This document shows positions 7,022 through 9,500 of a stretch of 9,500 bases of DNA, piece by piece. Position 1 is the first letter of the stretch. Each line of letters opens with the position of its first letter. The stretch covers positions 1 to 9,500 of the forward strand of contig JAHEGL010000070.1 of assembly GCA_024645145.1 (NCBI GenBank), in the 5' to 3' direction. This DNA comes from Planktotalea sp. (GTDB taxonomy: Bacteria; Pseudomonadota; Alphaproteobacteria; Rhodobacterales; Rhodobacteraceae). The notes under the pieces are model-generated. The model was not told where the DNA came from, searched no databases, and saw only the letters and a program-made list of their open reading frames with translations. Position numbers and translations under genes: made by a program.

Positions 7022-8105
7022 AAGCATATCCCTTTGGCTCAGCGGCGCACTGCGTCGCCGCCGCCAAAGTCCGCGTTCTGCGGCGCATGAGCCGCAAACC
7101 CACGTGGTTATTCTGGATGGAACCATGTCTTCTCTTGATGAGGGGCATGAAACGAATGCAGGTCGCGCGTATAAAATTTTGCGTGAGGCCAACCCCGACT
7201 TGTCGCTGTAATATGAAGCAGGCGTGCAATGGCGTGGACTTCGTTCTGCGCCCGATGTGATGATGGGGCGGGGGATCAACCGCCAAATCAGACGTGCTTA
7301 CGGATTTCTCGCGTCGCGGTATCGTGGCGGGGATCGGATCTTTTTGCTGGGGTATTCACGCGGCGCATATGCTGCGCGTTCGCTTGCAGGGGTGATAGAT
7401 CGCGTTGGATTGCTCACGTCTGAGCACGCGATAGAGCGCAATATTCGCACGATTTATCGCATTTACGAATGTGGTGACGAGATAGGCGATGCGGACCAGT
7501 TTGTGCAAACACATTGCCACTCTGAAGCTCCTATCGAGATGGTTGGAGTTTGGGATACGGTTAAAGCGCTGGGCGTTGGTTTGCCGGTGCTTTGGCGTTG
7601 GAGTGCGCCAAAGTATGCGTTTCACAATCATGAACTTGGCCGTTCGATCCGGCATGGGTTTCACGCACTCGCACGCGATGAGACGCGCAACAGTTATGAA
7701 CCCGTCCTGTGGACCTGTCCTGATGATTGGCAGGGACGTATTGAACAAGTCTGGTTTCCGGGCGCCCATGGCGATGTCGGTGGGCAGTTGCTTGGCTTTG
7801 AAGCCGCGCGCCCCTTGGCGAATATCCCGCTTGTTTGGATGTTGGAACGGATCGAGAGCTGTGGCTTGGAGTTGCCCAATAATTGGCGCGCGCGCTTTGA
7901 ACAAAACGCGACCGCCCCCTCTGCCAGCACTTGGCGCGGGTTTGGAAAGCTGTTTTTGTCGCGCAAAAGACGTGTCGTAGAAGGGGATCGTTGCGAGCGT
8001 TTGCATCACTCGGTGCATACGCGTGAACGTCGCGATCCACCTGTGGCCGAACAGGGCTTAAGTGCTAGAATAAGGCGTCGTCTGCGCCGACCCGGCAGGG
8101 CCTAA
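6996..8105 (+). pseudogene. DUF2235 (Tle1-like) alpha/beta hydrolase frame interrupted by an in-frame TAA
   Basis: One reading frame encodes a recognisable DUF2235 domain protein, the family that includes Tle1-type phospholipase effectors. It is split by TAA at 7209-7211 (codon 72 of 370). Before the stop, THVVILDGTMSSL (from residue 35) is the first beta strand and turn of the domain. After it, YEAGVQWRG continues exactly where homologues read on, and no frame change is needed. Downstream parts look intact: GYSRGAY with candidate nucleophile Ser121, VWDT with Asp187, and HGDVGG with His258. If translation restarted at the GTG at 7224, a 293-residue protein would lack the first strand. The ATG at 6996 overlaps the CoxL-like gene by 26 bp and has no clear Shine-Dalgarno sequence, so coupling is possible. 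The stop may be a true nonsense mutation or a base-call error. No signal peptide or type VI secretion gene is seen nearby. Confidence 0.82.
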
Positions 8106-8578
8106 GGTGTCAAAATGATGCAGGTTGTTGAGCCTGTGGCATAAAGCTTGCCATCGGCAACACTGCGAATTTCACCATGCGAAATACCTGTAGAGCGTCC
8201 TGCGTGATCGATTGTTCCAATGCAATCCACTTCCATCCCAAGCGGGATCGAGCGCAGAATATTTACCTTATATTCCAATGTTGTATATCCGCTGCCCCGC
8301 GGAACTTTTGTCATCACAGCGCACGCCATGGCGCTATCAAGTAATGTGCCGTACCAACCGCCGTGCACCGTGCCCATGGGGTTGCAATGATCAAACAGTG
8401 GGCTTCCGCGAAAAATGATGTGGCCATCGCCGACATCCTGCAATTTGTAGTTCAGCGTTTTACCCATGGGCGGTGCCGGATAATCACCATCGAGAATACC
8501 CTGCATATAATCGCGCCCAGACAGTTTAAGCGCATCTGCGACGCTTAATAGGTCGTCGGGTCCTTGAGCGTAGAGCAT
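8102..8578 (-). CDS. PaaI-family hotdog-fold acyl-CoA thioesterase
   Basis: The 158-residue product has the length and motifs of a PaaI/YdiI-type thioesterase that hydrolyses acyl-CoA thioesters in the cytoplasm. NPMGTVHGG (residues 66-74) contains the conserved HGG of the hotdog helix, followed by LLDSAMACAV (79-88), whose Asp81 is at the usual acidic position. YTTLEYKVNILRSI (98-111) matches the following beta strands of the family. The start at 8578 has a strong AGGAGG (minus strand, 8591-8586) with 7 nt spacing. It lies 59 bp downstream of metF on the same strand and is likely co-transcribed with it. Its TAG stop overlaps the stop of the convergent DUF2235 frame, leaving no space for a separate terminator. 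Substrate chain length or aromatic preference cannot be read from the sequence. Confidence 0.92.
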   Translation of the reverse strand: MLYAQGPDDLLSVADALKLSGRDYMQGILDGDYPAPPMGKTLNYKLQDVGDGHIIFRGSPLFDHCNPMGTVHGGWYGTLLDSAMACAVMTKVPRGSGYTTLEYKVNILRSIPLGMEVDCIGTIDHAGRSTGISHGEIRSVADGKLYATGSTTCIILTP

Positions 8579-8585
8579 CTTAATG

Positions 8586-8591
8586 CCTCCT
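8586..8591 (-). promoter_or_regulatory. strong Shine-Dalgarno sequence for the thioesterase
   Basis: The minus strand reads AGGAGG here, 7 nt before the ATG at 8578. It is the best ribosome binding site in the window and supports independent translation of the thioesterase from a metF transcript. Confidence 0.8.
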
Positions 8592-8637
8592 AGTTTACGC
8601 TCAGGCTAAAAGCTGCGGTGCTCCGCTTCAATCGTTG

Positions 8638-9500
8638 TTACGCAACGTTCTGTAAATCAACCCGTGGTGCCACCCCGAGCGCATGACACACATCGCGCGT
8701 CAATTCTGGACGGTTGAGCGTGTAAAAATGAAGTGCATCGACGCCTTCGCTCATCAGATCAGAGCAAAGTTCGGTGCAAATTGCTGTCGCAAGAAGATCG
8801 CTTCGATCGTCACGCTCTGCCTTCTCAAAAGCGTCTTCTAGCCACGCTGGCACGGCTGTGCCGCAGCGCTTGGCGAAGTTGCGAGTGCCTTTCCAATTCT
8901 CAATCGGCAAAATGCCGGGCAAGATCGGGGCATCTATCCCGCCTTTGACGCATTTGTCGCGGAACCTTAGGAACGTGTCGGCTTCGAAGAAAAACTGTGT
9001 GATGGCCTCATCCGCGCCCGCATCGATCTTGGCTTTGAGCCAATCAACATCTGCCTGTGCGCTCGGCGCTTCAGGGTGGCGGTCAGGGTAAGCACCTACG
9101 CGTATTTTGAAATCACCTGTTGCAGCAAGCGCTTCGATCAGCTCGAGCGAGTTCGCAAATCCCCCAGCGCATGGGGTGAATGTTGCTTCGCCTTTCGGCG
9201 CGTCACCGCGTAGGGCGACAATTTCTTTGACGCCTGCGTTGGCGAAATCTGCAGCAATCGCGAGGGTTTCTTCCTTGGTTGCGTTCACGCAGGTCAAATG
9301 CGCGGCGACATTTAAACCGCTGGATTTGCGCAGTGTCGCAACCGCGTCGCGTGTCAAATCGCGCGTGGTGCCGCCAGCGCCATAGGTGACAGACACAAAT
9401 GTCGGATCAAGCGGTGCCAAGGTTTGCACAGTGTCCCAAAGCCGAAAAGACGCCTCAAGGTTTTGAGGTGGGAAAAACTCAAATGAAACTGTCGGCGTGC
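8638..9500 (-). CDS. metF: 5,10-methylenetetrahydrofolate reductase (5' end outside the window)
   Basis: MetF is a cytoplasmic FAD enzyme that reduces 5,10-methylene-THF to 5-methyl-THF, the methyl donor for methionine synthesis. The frame is open from the right edge (first full codon at 9498) to TAA at 8640-8638, giving 286 visible residues, so only a few N-terminal residues should be missing. SFEFFPP at visible residues 5-11 carries the glutamate equivalent to catalytic Glu28 of the E. coli enzyme. SVTYGAGG follows. ALRGD (Asp at codon 9204-9202, visible residue 99) matches the Asp120 region next to FAD in E. coli MetF, and TQFFFEAD matches the Gln183 substrate-binding strand. A GTG at 9429 could be taken as a start, but the conserved SFEFFPP motif lies upstream of it, so the gene begins outside the window. 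Any upstream riboswitch or promoter would also be outside. Confidence 0.96.
   Translation of the reverse strand, partial: TPTVSFEFFPPQNLEASFRLWDTVQTLAPLDPTFVSVTYGAGGTTRDLTRDAVATLRKSSGLNVAAHLTCVNATKEETLAIAADFANAGVKEIVALRGDAPKGEATFTPCAGGFANSLELIEALAATGDFKIRVGAYPDRHPEAPSAQADVDWLKAKIDAGADEAITQFFFEADTFLRFRDKCVKGGIDAPILPGILPIENWKGTRNFAKRCGTAVPAWLEDAFEKAERDDRSDLLATAICTELCSDLMSEGVDALHFYTLNRPELTRDVCHALGVAPRVDLQNVA

Noticed and set aside
7042..7100. GC-rich stretch with GCGGCGCA repeated and a 6-bp TGCGGC/GCCGCA stem
   Set aside because: It lies inside the Arg/Ala-rich N-terminal codons of the DUF2235 frame. Codon composition is enough to explain it, and no T tract follows.
7087..7260. Alternative +1 frame ORF (about 57 codons) across the DUF2235 break
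   Set aside because: It spans the TAA, but its translation (many Met, Cys and Arg residues) shows no DUF2235 similarity. The family signal is in the same frame on both sides of the stop, so no frameshift is needed.
7356..8040. Minus-strand open frames of 220 and 159 codons opposite the DUF2235 frame
   Set aside because: The plus strand carries the hydrolase motifs (GYSRG, HGDVGG). The opposite frames have no recognisable features or ribosome binding sites.
8579..8637. Possible terminator between metF and the thioesterase (GCGG-TGCT-CCGC near 8610)
   Set aside because: The stem is only 4 bp with mismatched flanks and no T tract. Read-through from metF into the thioesterase is more likely.

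Overview
The window looks like chromosomal DNA from a marine alphaproteobacterium of the Rhodobacterales (Roseobacter group). The basis is moderate GC content by eye, protein sequences that read like Roseobacter homologues (the aminotransferase, the PaaI thioesterase and the DUF2235 hydrolase in particular), and Shine-Dalgarno-led genes packed closely together. No mobile element, CRISPR array, rRNA or tRNA gene was seen. This assignment comes from recognising the families, not from a database search.

Layout from left to right. (1) 1-511, minus: the N-terminal 170 codons of a fold-type I PLP aminotransferase resembling histidinol-phosphate aminotransferase, running off the left edge. (2) 608-769, plus: a 53-residue open frame with a twin-arginine signal-like N-terminus, divergent from the aminotransferase. 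(3) 833-1618, plus: an enoyl-CoA hydratase/isomerase (crotonase) family protein. (4) 1617-1667: two tandem perfect hairpins between convergent genes. (5) 1681-4581, minus: complete valyl-tRNA synthetase, valS. (6) 4582-4720: a 139-bp divergent intergenic region. (7) 4721-7021, plus: a molybdenum hydroxylase large subunit of the form II CoxL type, with no medium or small subunit gene beside it. (8) 6996-8105, plus: a DUF2235 (Tle1-like) alpha/beta hydrolase reading frame that overlaps the end of the previous gene and is broken by one in-frame TAA at 7209-7211. (9) 8102-8578, minus: a PaaI-type hotdog thioesterase, overlapping the hydrolase tail-to-tail by 4 bp. (10) 8638-9500, minus: metF, 5,10-methylenetetrahydrofolate reductase, nearly complete and running off the right edge.

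The genes do not form one pathway. They fall into short transcription units: metF followed by the thioesterase; the CoxL-like gene followed by the DUF2235 frame; the small Tat-like gene possibly followed by the crotonase; and valS alone. The metabolism covered is protein synthesis (valS), one-carbon metabolism (metF), acyl-CoA chemistry (crotonase, thioesterase), molybdenum-dependent oxidation (CoxL-like) and amino-acid transamination.

I found no evidence of a new multi-gene system. The observations most worth following up are the nonsense codon in an otherwise intact DUF2235 gene, the isolated form II CoxL homologue, the conserved-looking 53-residue Tat-signal ORF, and a crotonase whose active-site residues match an isomerase better than a hydratase.
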